Below, piece by piece: positions 54,607 through 62,460 of a stretch of 64,000 nucleotides of DNA. This DNA is from an uncultured SAR92 cluster bacterium (GTDB lineage Bacteria; Pseudomonadota; Gammaproteobacteria; Pseudomonadales; Porticoccaceae), in NCBI GenBank assembly GCA_902527245.1, contig CABZOI010000009.1, forward strand, positions 17,369 through 81,368, given 5' to 3'. The stretch's first letter is position 1; each line of letters begins with the position of its first letter. The notes under the pieces were generated by a model. It worked only from the letters and a program-made list of their open reading frames with translations. It made no database searches and was not told where the DNA came from. Made by a program: the position numbers and the translations under genes.

Positions 54607-54662
54607 CATAAGCCTAATTTAAGTGCAACCTACATTTTCCTGAAATTTTGGTGACACGTTTG

Positions 54663-54791
54663 ATGGATAAAAGTGAAGAGACTTGGGTTAAGCCCGAAGT
54701 GGAGGATCTTGGCTCGGCAGAGGATTTGATAAAATCCACCAACGTCGTTGGTGGTGGTGACTCTCAGTATAGTGTGCTACTACCATCCTGA
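54663..54791 (+). CDS. lasso-like RiPP precursor peptide A
   Basis: A 42-codon gene. The leader carries WVKPEVEDLG, matching the Y/WxxPxLxxLG motif bound by lasso RRE proteins, then LIKST where a penultimate Thr or Ser is expected. The C-terminal part is NVVGGGDSQYSVLLPS. The only acidic residue after the leader is Asp33. If cleavage follows the Thr-2 rule (core from Val28), Asp33 would close a six-residue ring; if Ser25 is the -2 residue, the core starts at Asn27 and the ring has seven. Neither is the usual Gly1 with an acid at 7-9. The peptide ends in Ser42, the residue phosphorylated by the HprK-type kinases of other lasso clusters. The gene has an in-frame ATG with GGTGA about 10 nt upstream. 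Confidence 0.75.
   Translation: MDKSEETWVKPEVEDLGSAEDLIKSTNVVGGGDSQYSVLLPS
54736..54754. repeat. 19-bp perfect palindrome across the leader/core boundary
   Basis: CCACCAACG-T-CGTTGGTGG has 9-bp perfect arms and a single central base, GC-rich in an AT-rich region. In RNA it gives an 8-bp stem with a 3-nt loop. It lies within the precursor gene, covering codons for Ser-Thr-Asn-Val-Val-Gly at the leader/core boundary. It has no T-run, so it is not an intrinsic terminator. It may pause the ribosome or polymerase, bind a protein, or mark recombination of core sequences. Confidence 0.75.
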
Positions 54792-54801
54792 AGAACATGG
54801 A

Positions 54802-54841
54802 ATAACGCTACTATCATAATATGATGTGAGTAGTACGTTAT
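54802..54841 (+). promoter_or_regulatory. imperfect hairpin between precursor and kinase genes
   Basis: Three nested arms pair around the centre ATCATA-A-TATGAT: CTACT with AGTAG and TAACG with CGTTA, with small bulges of 3 and 2 nt on the right side. The 16-17 bp stem starts 11 nt after the precursor stop and ends 3 nt before the kinase ATG. Its right arm contains GTGAG, the only SD-like sequence for the kinase, so the structure could limit kinase translation. No T-run follows. Confidence 0.55.
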
Positions 54842-54844
54842 AGC

Positions 54845-55753
54845 ATGTTTTACCGTGCCTACGGCCTTCTGATACGATCTGATTTTGACCTTAGTCCTCT
54901 GGGTGTGGAGTGTATCGCGCCTCCATTAACAGAAAGCATTGGTTTGAGAATCAGCCTAGACACGGATGATTCGCAGAGCTTAGCTTTCGTTGATAATCAG
55001 ACCTGCGTTGATGTATTCTCAGGATATTATTTCAGAGAGAACATAGCGCTGTATCGTTTCTTTTCAGGAAAAGAGATCAAGGTTTTAGTTTTAGCAGAGA
55101 CGATAGATTTAGATTTCCTTAGAGTTCTGATGAACTATCCAATTGCTTGCGTAATGTTTCAAAGAGGCTTCCTTACGCTCCACGCGAGCGCTGTCTCTTT
55201 TCATGACAAAGTCTTAATGTTTTGTGGTCAATCCTTATCTGGAAAATCATCAATTGCAGCAAAATTTTTAAAGTATGGCGCGAAACTAGTAACTGAAGAC
55301 TCAGCGATATTAAAAATTGATAGAGGAAAGGTTCGCATCATGCCATCGTACCCATTTATTAAAATCTCCAGTAAAGTGAATGAGTACATCGGTTTTTGTC
55401 ATCAAAATGGATTGGAGTTGCCTGCTGATAAGAATCAGAGGCTAGGATATAAGTTAAATAAAGATCAATTTCTCTCAAAGCCAATCCAGGTAGATTATTG
55501 CTTTTACTTGGACTGGTCCGAAGATAAAGCTAAAATTGAAAAAGAAGATTTTAAAAATCAATATAAAAGAATTCTTCAAGCTTCCTTAAATATTTATCCA
55601 CTATCAAGAGAGAAAGAGAAGCTTATATTCTCATCGACTTTAAAGTTTTTAAAAAATGTAAAAACGTTTAGATATATGAGACAAAAGAAGCTCACCAGCC
55701 TGAAAAATGTAATTGAGCATGTAGAGTCTATAAATTTTCCTAAAAGTTTTTAA
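54845..55753 (+). CDS. HprK-like lasso peptide kinase
   Basis: A 302-residue kinase of the HPr-kinase/phosphorylase C-terminal type found in lasso clusters. The P-loop is GQSLSGKSS (128-136). The upstream LHASAV (His113) and downstream Asp152 in VTEDSAIL are conserved in these peptide kinases. Characterised members phosphorylate the C-terminal Ser of the precursor or core peptide. The precursor here ends in Ser, and the gene starts 53 nt after the precursor stop. I am confident of the fold and less certain of the exact acceptor. Confidence 0.82.
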   Translation: MFYRAYGLLIRSDFDLSPLGVECIAPPLTESIGLRISLDTDDSQSLAFVDNQTCVDVFSGYYFRENIALYRFFSGKEIKVLVLAETIDLDFLRVLMNYPIACVMFQRGFLTLHASAVSFHDKVLMFCGQSLSGKSSIAAKFLKYGAKLVTEDSAILKIDRGKVRIMPSYPFIKISSKVNEYIGFCHQNGLELPADKNQRLGYKLNKDQFLSKPIQVDYCFYLDWSEDKAKIEKEDFKNQYKRILQASLNIYPLSREKEKLIFSSTLKFLKNVKTFRYMRQKKLTSLKNVIEHVESINFPKSF

Positions 55754-55834
55754 AAAAGCGCAATCTGCTTTCATATCTTTAGTTTGAGATAATGTTTTGT
55801 ATTCGGCATTAGTTGATAGCAATTTCAAATTATC

Positions 55835-55863
55835 TTGAAAGAATCAATGGTTCTCTCTACAGT
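55835..55863 (+). promoter_or_regulatory. possible promoter before the MFS gene
   Basis: TTGAAA (55835-55840) and TACAGT (55858-55863) are separated by exactly 17 bp, about 28 bp before the ATG at 55892. The hexamers match consensus at five and four positions. It would allow the transporter to be expressed apart from the precursor-kinase unit. The rest of the 138-bp gap is AT-rich with no terminator. Confidence 0.38.
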
Positions 55864-55891
55864 AACAAAGTTAAATATTAAGTTAGAATAA

Positions 55892-57103
55892 ATGGTCACA
55901 AAAAAAACGTTCCTTAACCCATCATTGAATCCATTTGATGATTGGAAATCTCTTTGCTTGAGTCTATACATGACACTGGCTGGTTATGCAGTTCTGGTGG
56001 GTGTTCCCGTTATCAGCACCGCATGGGTTACTTTGTTAGGATTTTCTGAAGTTCAAGTAGGGAGAGTGGCAGGTGCTGATTTGGGAGGACTGTCAGTTGG
56101 AGCCTTGATCACATCCAGCCTAATAGTTAGAGTTAGTCGTCGCTATATTATTTTACTTGGAATTTGTCTCGCTGTTTTTTCTAACTTTGCATGTATTTTA
56201 ATTGCAGCCTATGAGTATGTTGTTTGGTTAAGATTTTTGGCTGGGCTTGGCAGTGGCCTGATAACAGCAACGGCAGTCTCGTGTCTAGGAGCATGTTCTA
56301 AACCGGCTCTTGCGTTTAATGCAATGCTATTTGCTTTCGCATTTTCACAGGCAGCGGAAATGCATTTTTTGCCAATGCTTTCCATGCAAAATGTTTATCT
56401 AACTTTCATTGCATGTTACTTAGTAATTATCCCGTTACTTCGCTTTATACCGAGTCAAAAATCCCAAGTCACTATTCAAGTTGACGAGTCACCTGGATTG
56501 GCAACTTCGTCCGCTCGCTTTGATCCGGTATCAAAACATATTGTTTGGTTGTGCTTGTTGGCGATCGCTGTAACTTACATCAACATTGGAGCCTATTGGA
56601 CTTACATAGAGCTTGCTGCAGCGAAGGATGATACGGATCCAGAGTGGGTTGGCAGTGTTTTAACCTGGTCATCTTTATTTAGCATTGTTGGTTGTCTGTT
56701 TGCGACATTTTTAAGTAATAGATATGGGCTTCTCCGACCACTTTTAATCACGCTAGTTTGTCAAGCGTTTATTGTCGGTTTATTGGCAAATGGCATAACT
56801 AATATGACTATCCTAATAAGCGTCTTTTCATTTAATTTTCTGTGGATTTTTATTGATGTTTATCAAATGTCTACAATAGCAAATTTTGATACGACAGGCA
56901 GGTATTCGGCATTAATGCCTGGTGCACAGGGCCTTGGGCAAATATTAGGGCCCAACATTGCGGCCTCAATCTTTGGATTGACATCTGATTACTCAGCGGT
57001 ATTTGTAATGTGTTCGATGGCATCAATACTCGCCCTGATAATTTACATATTTATATTTCTGAAATTCAAAGAAGGTAGACCAGAGTTGTTAAATGCGACT
57101 TAA
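55892..57103 (+). CDS. MFS transporter in the lasso cluster
   Basis: A 403-residue major facilitator with about 12 membrane segments. The N-terminal polar stretch is followed by SLCLSLYMTLAGYAVLVGVPV, and the helix 2/3 loop has VRVSRRYIIL. It is a second candidate exporter besides the ABC pair at 50811-52213, or an uptake system for the peptide. It lies between the kinase and the nucleotidyltransferase. Direction and substrate cannot be told from sequence. Confidence 0.8.
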   Translation: MVTKKTFLNPSLNPFDDWKSLCLSLYMTLAGYAVLVGVPVISTAWVTLLGFSEVQVGRVAGADLGGLSVGALITSSLIVRVSRRYIILLGICLAVFSNFACILIAAYEYVVWLRFLAGLGSGLITATAVSCLGACSKPALAFNAMLFAFAFSQAAEMHFLPMLSMQNVYLTFIACYLVIIPLLRFIPSQKSQVTIQVDESPGLATSSARFDPVSKHIVWLCLLAIAVTYINIGAYWTYIELAAAKDDTDPEWVGSVLTWSSLFSIVGCLFATFLSNRYGLLRPLLITLVCQAFIVGLLANGITNMTILISVFSFNFLWIFIDVYQMSTIANFDTTGRYSALMPGAQGLGQILGPNIAASIFGLTSDYSAVFVMCSMASILALIIYIFIFLKFKEGRPELLNAT

Positions 57104-57266
57104 GATGATTTCTTTAATTTTTCAATTTAATATTAAATCGTCACGGATCACTTCTTTGAACAGTAAATATAAACACGGACAACTTTTTTTAAGCAAATGA
57201 GATCAAAATTGTTACTCTTTAAAATAATATTTCTTATTAGCAAAATGTTCTAAACGTTATTTATTT

Positions 57267-57410
57267 ATGCAAACCTTTTTTAAAAAAATATGGCACAGGG
57301 ATGAGCTTTTGCAGATATTTTTAGTTCCTTTATTCAGGGATAAGCATAAAGGAACAAATTTAGATGAAGAAAATAAAAATCTTTTATTAAATGTTTCACA
57401 CTCAATTTAA
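57267..57410 (+). CDS. possible small protein, 47 residues
   Basis: An ATG frame (beginning MQTFFKKIWH, ending NVSHSI) with mixed hydrophobic and charged residues, overlapping the start of the nucleotidyltransferase frame by 20 nt. There is no signal peptide, RRE leader motif or Cys pattern, so a second precursor is unlikely. It may be a leader peptide for the nucleotidyltransferase gene or chance. The preceding gap (57104-57266) is AT-rich with no clear promoter. Confidence 0.25.
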   Translation: MQTFFKKIWHRDELLQIFLVPLFRDKHKGTNLDEENKNLLLNVSHSI

Positions 57411-58563
57411 ATGTCTGGATTTATTTATGCCAAGCTTTGCTAAAAAGATAAAACTAGATGACACTCTGAAAGAATTATTTCTGTCATTTTTACTTAATGG
57501 AAAATATGAAGCACCACCCTTTAGTCGAGAGCAAGAAAAACTGGTCTGTTATATTTCAGAGCAGTTCTTAATTTCTGGTTTTATTCTAGACGCATGTGAT
57601 TTCAATTTAAGTCACAAAAGTTTAGTCGAGCAAATTAAACATCAAAGGAAGAGTCAGTTAATAAAACAAATGTTGGTGAAAAACGATCTAAAAGATATTA
57701 CTCATAATTTAAATGGTAGATGTATAGAGCATGTTTTTTTGAAAGGAGTAGCGTTAAATGCCGATGGAATTCATTCGAGTGGGATTCGCTTTTCAAGGGA
57801 TATTGATTTACTAGTTCGGTTGGATCTGTTGGATGAAGCATATGATGTGTTAAAGAGGCTTGGCTTTAAATACTTGAATCCAAAAACTCAAGACTCCACA
57901 AAGTATCACCATTTTGGTCATCATCTCCCTGAAATGATAAACGAAAATAATACCAAGCTTGAATTACATTGGCGTGTAACCCGCCCATCTGAATTCAAAG
58001 ATTGCCCATTAGCAGAAAAAATGTTGGATGGCCGAAGAATTTCAAAGGCTCATCCTCATATATTTTGTCCAAAAATAGAGACGATGATTGCACATCTGAT
58101 TTATCATGGTTTTAAACAGCATCGAATGAATTTGGGGCCGACAATTTTATTCGATTTGGCTGCTATTTTTGTTTTTTTTGGTGAGGAGTGCTCAGTCGAT
58201 CGAGATTTACTAAAAAGACTTGGAATTGAAAAAGAATTCGATCTATGTGAGAGGTTTGTCAAAAGAGTAAGGACCGAGTCGAGACTCTCTGCGGAGTCCA
58301 AGTTGTTGAGTAAAAAAATTTTCAAAAATTCACGTTGGCTGGTTCTATCGAATGAATCAAAGGTCTATGAATCATCAATAGGAACCAGCCGTATCAAAAT
58401 TTTTGATAATCCTAGCTTACTTTCAAGATTATTGTTCAAAATTCGCTCGACAAGGACTTTCTATCAAGTATCCTATTTCTCTCCAAAATTTTGGTTATTT
58501 TTCATCACTGATATCTTAACTTCTCTTAAAAAAGTTATCCTTGCAGTCTCCACTCGTTTGTGA
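57391..58563 (+). CDS. nucleotidyltransferase-fold protein of the lasso cluster
   Basis: A 390-residue protein of the NTP_transf_5 type, with the polymerase-beta-like motif FLKG (about 117-119) and RFSRDIDLLV (Asp137, Asp139) for nucleotide and metal binding, and a helical C-terminal half. Such proteins accompany HprK-like kinases in lasso clusters of Gram-positive and proteobacterial genomes. Their role is not established; nucleotidylation of the phosphorylated peptide is a guess. An alternative ATG lies at 57427 (MPSFAKKIK). It is the last gene of the cluster. Confidence 0.75.
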   Translation: MFHTQFKCLDLFMPSFAKKIKLDDTLKELFLSFLLNGKYEAPPFSREQEKLVCYISEQFLISGFILDACDFNLSHKSLVEQIKHQRKSQLIKQMLVKNDLKDITHNLNGRCIEHVFLKGVALNADGIHSSGIRFSRDIDLLVRLDLLDEAYDVLKRLGFKYLNPKTQDSTKYHHFGHHLPEMINENNTKLELHWRVTRPSEFKDCPLAEKMLDGRRISKAHPHIFCPKIETMIAHLIYHGFKQHRMNLGPTILFDLAAIFVFFGEECSVDRDLLKRLGIEKEFDLCERFVKRVRTESRLSAESKLLSKKIFKNSRWLVLSNESKVYESSIGTSRIKIFDNPSLLSRLLFKIRSTRTFYQVSYFSPKFWLFFITDILTSLKKVILAVSTRL

Positions 58564-58695
58564 AATTTAGATATCAGAGGATTTATAAGAGCGTAAAGTA
58601 GTAGATTTTTATATTTATCTCAGACTCTGAAAATATTTGGTTCCTTTCAAAACAAAAAAAATCTGGAGAAAACTATTCAATTAGTTATACCATTC

Positions 58696-60507
58696 GTGTC
58701 TGGATTAATTAAAAAAATAGGTACTTTGTTAGTGGAAGCAGATGCAGCAATAACTTTGATTACTCTTTTACTGTTTATTGTTAGCATAGTCAGCGGCCGT
58801 GTTCCCGTTGATGTTGCTCTAATTGCAGCTATGGTGGTTCTCATAGTATGCAAGGTCGTTTCGCCAGACCAAGCGCTTAGAGGTTTTTCAAATCCCGCTA
58901 TTTTCATAATAGCTTGTTTTTATATTGTTTCTGCCGCCGTTCGCGAGAGTGGCGCATTGCATTGGTGGATGATGAAATTATTGGGAGATAATCCGTCGCC
59001 TGGTGTTTTTCTTCCTCGATTAATGGCGCCTGTCGCCATAATAAGCTCGATTATGAGTAATACACCAGTCGTGGCAATGTTTATTCCATTTCTTAGAGAT
59101 TGGGTAAAGCGACATAATCTATCATTATCTAAGGTACTAATACCATTGAGTTTTGCTTCCATTTTAGGTGGCGTTTGCACTCTTATAGGCACGAGCACTA
59201 ACATCATTGTAGTTGGGCTTTTGCAAGCGTCTTCCGAATCAGTATCTCTTAATATCTTCAGCCCTGCAGTTGTTGGAATTCCGATAATCATATTTGGAAT
59301 ACTTTATTTTGCTTTAATTGGATACAAACTTTTACCTGACCATAGGATTGAATCCGATAACTTTGATGTCTCTGATCCTCGTCAGTATGCCGTCAGGATG
59401 AAAATTGAACAAGGCAGTGTCCTATCAGGCAAAACGATTACGCAATCTGGATTACTGAGGCTAAATTATAGCCTGTTGTCCGAAATTAAAACTGCTGGAA
59501 AAACTATCTCTACCATTCGATCAAATAGAACTTTAAAAGATGATGACATCCTTGTTTTTATTGGTCAGCCGGAGGGTATAACGGAATTGCGTCAAATTCC
59601 AGGCCTAAGTCATATTGACGATCAGTTATCGAAAATGGAAACACCCAAGAATTCGCGAGCTTTAGTAGAGGCTATTCTTGCTTCAGGCTCTGCGATGGTT
59701 GGTAAAACAGTAAAAAGATCATTGTTTAGGACACGTTTTGGTTCTGTAATTGTATCTGTTTCTCGCAATGGTAGGCAAATCAAAAAAGATATAGCAGGTA
59801 TAAGACTTCGTGCAGGTGACTTGTTACTTATTGAAGCACCTCAAGGATTTGTGCGTCTTCATAGGCATAGCCGGGACTTTTTATTACTGAGTCGTTTGGA
59901 TGGAATTATGATTCCTGACACCTCAAAGGCTACTACGACACTGGGTATTTTATTCATTTATCTTATGCTTGTTCTGTCTGGATTTTTAACCCTCCTTGCA
60001 GGAAGTATGTTAGTGGTTTTAGCTTTGGGTATCACAAAATGTATCACTTTGGATCAAGCTCAAAGAAGTATCGATGGCAGAGTGCTTCTTGCGATTGGTG
60101 CATCTATCTCATTAGGGGTAGCTATACAGAACACAGGACTTGCCGATCTTGCTGTGGATGGTTTGATGTCAGTAGGGGGAGAAAATTTTTATTTAAATCT
60201 ATTGATGCTTTATATCGCCACGGTTTTAGCCACCGAATTAATAACAAACAATGCTGCTGCGGTTTTGATGTTTCCTCTGGCAGAGATAATGAGTTTCCAA
60301 CTCGGGGCAAATTTACTACCGTTTGCGATCATAATAATGTTTGGAGCATCCTCTAGTTTTATGACTCCGATGGGATATCAAACGAACCTCATGGTCCAAG
60401 GCGCTGGTGGTTACGCAGTTCAGGATTTTTTCAGAGTTGGCGCGGGATTGAGCGTAATAGTAGGAGTGATGGTGATACTCATAGTTCCTCTGGTTTGGCC
60501 ATTCTAA
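58696..60507 (+). CDS. SLC13-family transporter with two RCK_C domains
   Basis: A 603-residue anion/sodium symporter-like protein. The membrane halves (about 15-200 and 415-603) each contain conserved SNT/NNA motifs (MSNTPVVAMFIPF, ITNNAAAVLMFPL). Between them lie two TrkA-C/RCK_C-type ligand-binding domains (about 225-290 and 315-400). Such proteins transport sulfate, dicarboxylates or other anions. The GTG at 58696 has no good SD; an ATT at 58675 has GGAG 8 nt upstream and is a possible but unproven start. The 132-bp gap upstream separates it from the lasso cluster. Confidence 0.84.
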   Translation: MSGLIKKIGTLLVEADAAITLITLLLFIVSIVSGRVPVDVALIAAMVVLIVCKVVSPDQALRGFSNPAIFIIACFYIVSAAVRESGALHWWMMKLLGDNPSPGVFLPRLMAPVAIISSIMSNTPVVAMFIPFLRDWVKRHNLSLSKVLIPLSFASILGGVCTLIGTSTNIIVVGLLQASSESVSLNIFSPAVVGIPIIIFGILYFALIGYKLLPDHRIESDNFDVSDPRQYAVRMKIEQGSVLSGKTITQSGLLRLNYSLLSEIKTAGKTISTIRSNRTLKDDDILVFIGQPEGITELRQIPGLSHIDDQLSKMETPKNSRALVEAILASGSAMVGKTVKRSLFRTRFGSVIVSVSRNGRQIKKDIAGIRLRAGDLLLIEAPQGFVRLHRHSRDFLLLSRLDGIMIPDTSKATTTLGILFIYLMLVLSGFLTLLAGSMLVVLALGITKCITLDQAQRSIDGRVLLAIGASISLGVAIQNTGLADLAVDGLMSVGGENFYLNLLMLYIATVLATELITNNAAAVLMFPLAEIMSFQLGANLLPFAIIIMFGASSSFMTPMGYQTNLMVQGAGGYAVQDFFRVGAGLSVIVGVMVILIVPLVWPF

Positions 60508-60534
60508 TCAAAATTCTACGATAGGGGAGGTAAC

Positions 60535-61908
60535 ATGGAATCACTCACTTGTTTTAAGGCTTACGATATTCGAGGTCAACTTGGAAGCGAGTTAACCGAG
60601 GAAATAGCTTATAGAATTGGGAGAGCATACGCTGAATTTCTAAAACCGACGAAGGTGGTTTTGGGTGGAGATATCAGGCTCACTAGCGAGTCATTAAAAA
60701 ATTCATTAAGTGAGGCGATTCGGGATGCTGGAAGTGATGTGATAGATATTGGGATGGTCGGTACTGAACAAGTATATTTTGCAACATCATTTTTGAATGC
60801 TGACGGTGGAATTGAAGTTACAGCAAGTCATAATCCTATTGATTACAATGGCATGAAATTAGTGAGAGCAAATTCGCGCCCGATAAGCTCAGATACAGGA
60901 CTATTGGAAATTAAAGCACTTGCTGAGGCAAATAAATTCAAAAAAGTAACTACTCAAAACAAAGGTAATTATAAAAAACTGGATTTAATTGATGATTATG
61001 TAAACTGTCTGCTCGAATATATTGATTGTAGTTCAATCAAGCATATGAAACTGGTAATGAATGCTGGAAATGGTTCGGCAGGGCCTATAGTTGACGCACT
61101 TGAGAAGTATTTCGATGATTCTAATGTTCCGATAGAGTTGATTAAAATTAATAATGAACCAAACGGAACATTTCCGAATGGCATACCAAATCCAATTTTA
61201 AAGGAAAACAGAGAATCGACAATTAAAGCAGTTCTCGAACACAATGCAACGATGGGAATAGCTTGGGATGGTGACTTTGATCGATGTTTTTTAGTTGACG
61301 AAATGGGCAAATTTATTGAGGGATATTACATAGTCGGACTACTTGCAAAAGCTTTCTTGCAAAAAGCACCTGGATCTAAAATTGTCCATGATCCAAGACT
61401 GACTTGGAATACTATTGATATTGCAAAAACATTTGGTGGCGAGCCATTACAATCAAAAACTGGACACGCATTTATCAAAGAAAAGATGCGTCTCGAAGAT
61501 GCAATTTATGGTGGTGAAATGAGTGCGCATCATTACTTTCGAGACTTTTTTTATTGTGATAGTGGGATGATTCCTTGGTTACTGATTATAGAGCTCGTGA
61601 GTAAAAGCGGACTATCTCTGTCGAAGTTGGTTAATGATATGATGATCAAATACCCATCACCTGGTGAGTTAAATTTTAAAGTTAAAGAACCCAAAGCTTG
61701 CATTGAGAAGGTTCTAAAATACTACGAATCTACCGTTGTTTCATGCGACCGTACAGATGGCGTTTCAATGGAATTTGAAGAATGGCGTTTTAATCTCCGC
61801 ATGAGCAATACAGAGCCATTTGTGAGGTTAAATCTGGAAACAAGATCAGATGAGCCGCTTTTAAAGAAACGTTTGGCAGAAATTGTCTCTTTAATAGAGA
61901 GTGCGTAA
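60535..61908 (+). CDS. manB: phosphomannomutase/phosphoglucomutase
   Basis: A 457-residue alpha-D-phosphohexomutase (ManB/CpsG/AlgC type), which converts mannose-6-P and mannose-1-P for GDP-mannose. The phosphoserine is Ser98 in TASHNP, the metal loop is DGDFDR (Asp245, Asp247, Asp249), the sugar loop is GGEMSAHHY and the phosphate loop RMSNTEPF. A strong SD GGGGAGG precedes the ATG. It is followed by RfaH and the start of a possible polysaccharide locus. Confidence 0.9.
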   Translation: MESLTCFKAYDIRGQLGSELTEEIAYRIGRAYAEFLKPTKVVLGGDIRLTSESLKNSLSEAIRDAGSDVIDIGMVGTEQVYFATSFLNADGGIEVTASHNPIDYNGMKLVRANSRPISSDTGLLEIKALAEANKFKKVTTQNKGNYKKLDLIDDYVNCLLEYIDCSSIKHMKLVMNAGNGSAGPIVDALEKYFDDSNVPIELIKINNEPNGTFPNGIPNPILKENRESTIKAVLEHNATMGIAWDGDFDRCFLVDEMGKFIEGYYIVGLLAKAFLQKAPGSKIVHDPRLTWNTIDIAKTFGGEPLQSKTGHAFIKEKMRLEDAIYGGEMSAHHYFRDFFYCDSGMIPWLLIIELVSKSGLSLSKLVNDMMIKYPSPGELNFKVKEPKACIEKVLKYYESTVVSCDRTDGVSMEFEEWRFNLRMSNTEPFVRLNLETRSDEPLLKKRLAEIVSLIESA

Positions 61909-61923
61909 AAGAGTACGAGTAAA

Positions 61924-62433
61924 ATGACCAGTGTTGAAGAAAAATGGTTTTTGCTCAAAGCAAAAACACGACAAGAAAAGAGAGCAATGGAGAATCTCCA
62001 AAGACAGTATGTCGAGTGTTATTGCCCTGAGATTTTCGTTGAGAAAATTATTCGTGGTAAGAAGTCTCAGGTTATCGAAATATTGTTTCCAGGATACTTA
62101 TTCGTGAATTTTAGAAATCCTGCGTCCTTAATAAATTCTATAAAAAACACAAGAGGTGTGCAGGGTTTTGTCTCTTTTGGTGGAACTCCGGCACGCGTGC
62201 CTTGTGCATTGATTCAAGAGCTGAAAGAAAAAATCAAACCGTCAGAAAATCTCTTAATTTCGAATCTCCCAAAAAGAGGAGATAAATTGAAAGTTAAAAA
62301 TGGACCATTTAATGGGATCAGTGTCGTTTTTTCTAAGCCAAACGGCGATGAGAGGGCAGAAGTGTTGTTAAACATTATGAACCAACAGATCAAGGCTTCC
62401 ATTCTATTTTCTAACTTAGTTAGCGCTGATTAA
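61924..62433 (+). CDS. rfaH: RfaH-type specialised transcription elongation factor
   Basis: A 169-residue NusG paralogue. The NGN domain (EEKWFLLKAKTRQEKRAMENL, then FPGYLFVNF) binds RNA polymerase; the C-terminal KOW (about 118-169) is separated by a linker. RfaH improves elongation of long polysaccharide or surface operons carrying an ops element. No GGCGGTAGCGT-type ops sequence is seen in the window. It starts 15 nt after the phosphomannomutase gene, suggesting a common transcript. Confidence 0.85.
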   Translation: MTSVEEKWFLLKAKTRQEKRAMENLQRQYVECYCPEIFVEKIIRGKKSQVIEILFPGYLFVNFRNPASLINSIKNTRGVQGFVSFGGTPARVPCALIQELKEKIKPSENLLISNLPKRGDKLKVKNGPFNGISVVFSKPNGDERAEVLLNIMNQQIKASILFSNLVSAD

Positions 62434-62460
62434 GACTATTAACTCATTAAGTTTGTAATT

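Noticed and set aside
54603..54636. TTGACA at 54603-54608 with TACATT at 54631-54636 as a promoter for the precursor gene
   Set aside because: The spacer is 22 bp, too long for a standard promoter, and the TTGACA overlaps the cyclase stop codon.
57107..57202. A 31-codon frame after the MFS gene as a second precursor
   Set aside because: No leader motif, no acidic residue in a plausible core, and the composition matches AT-rich noncoding sequence.
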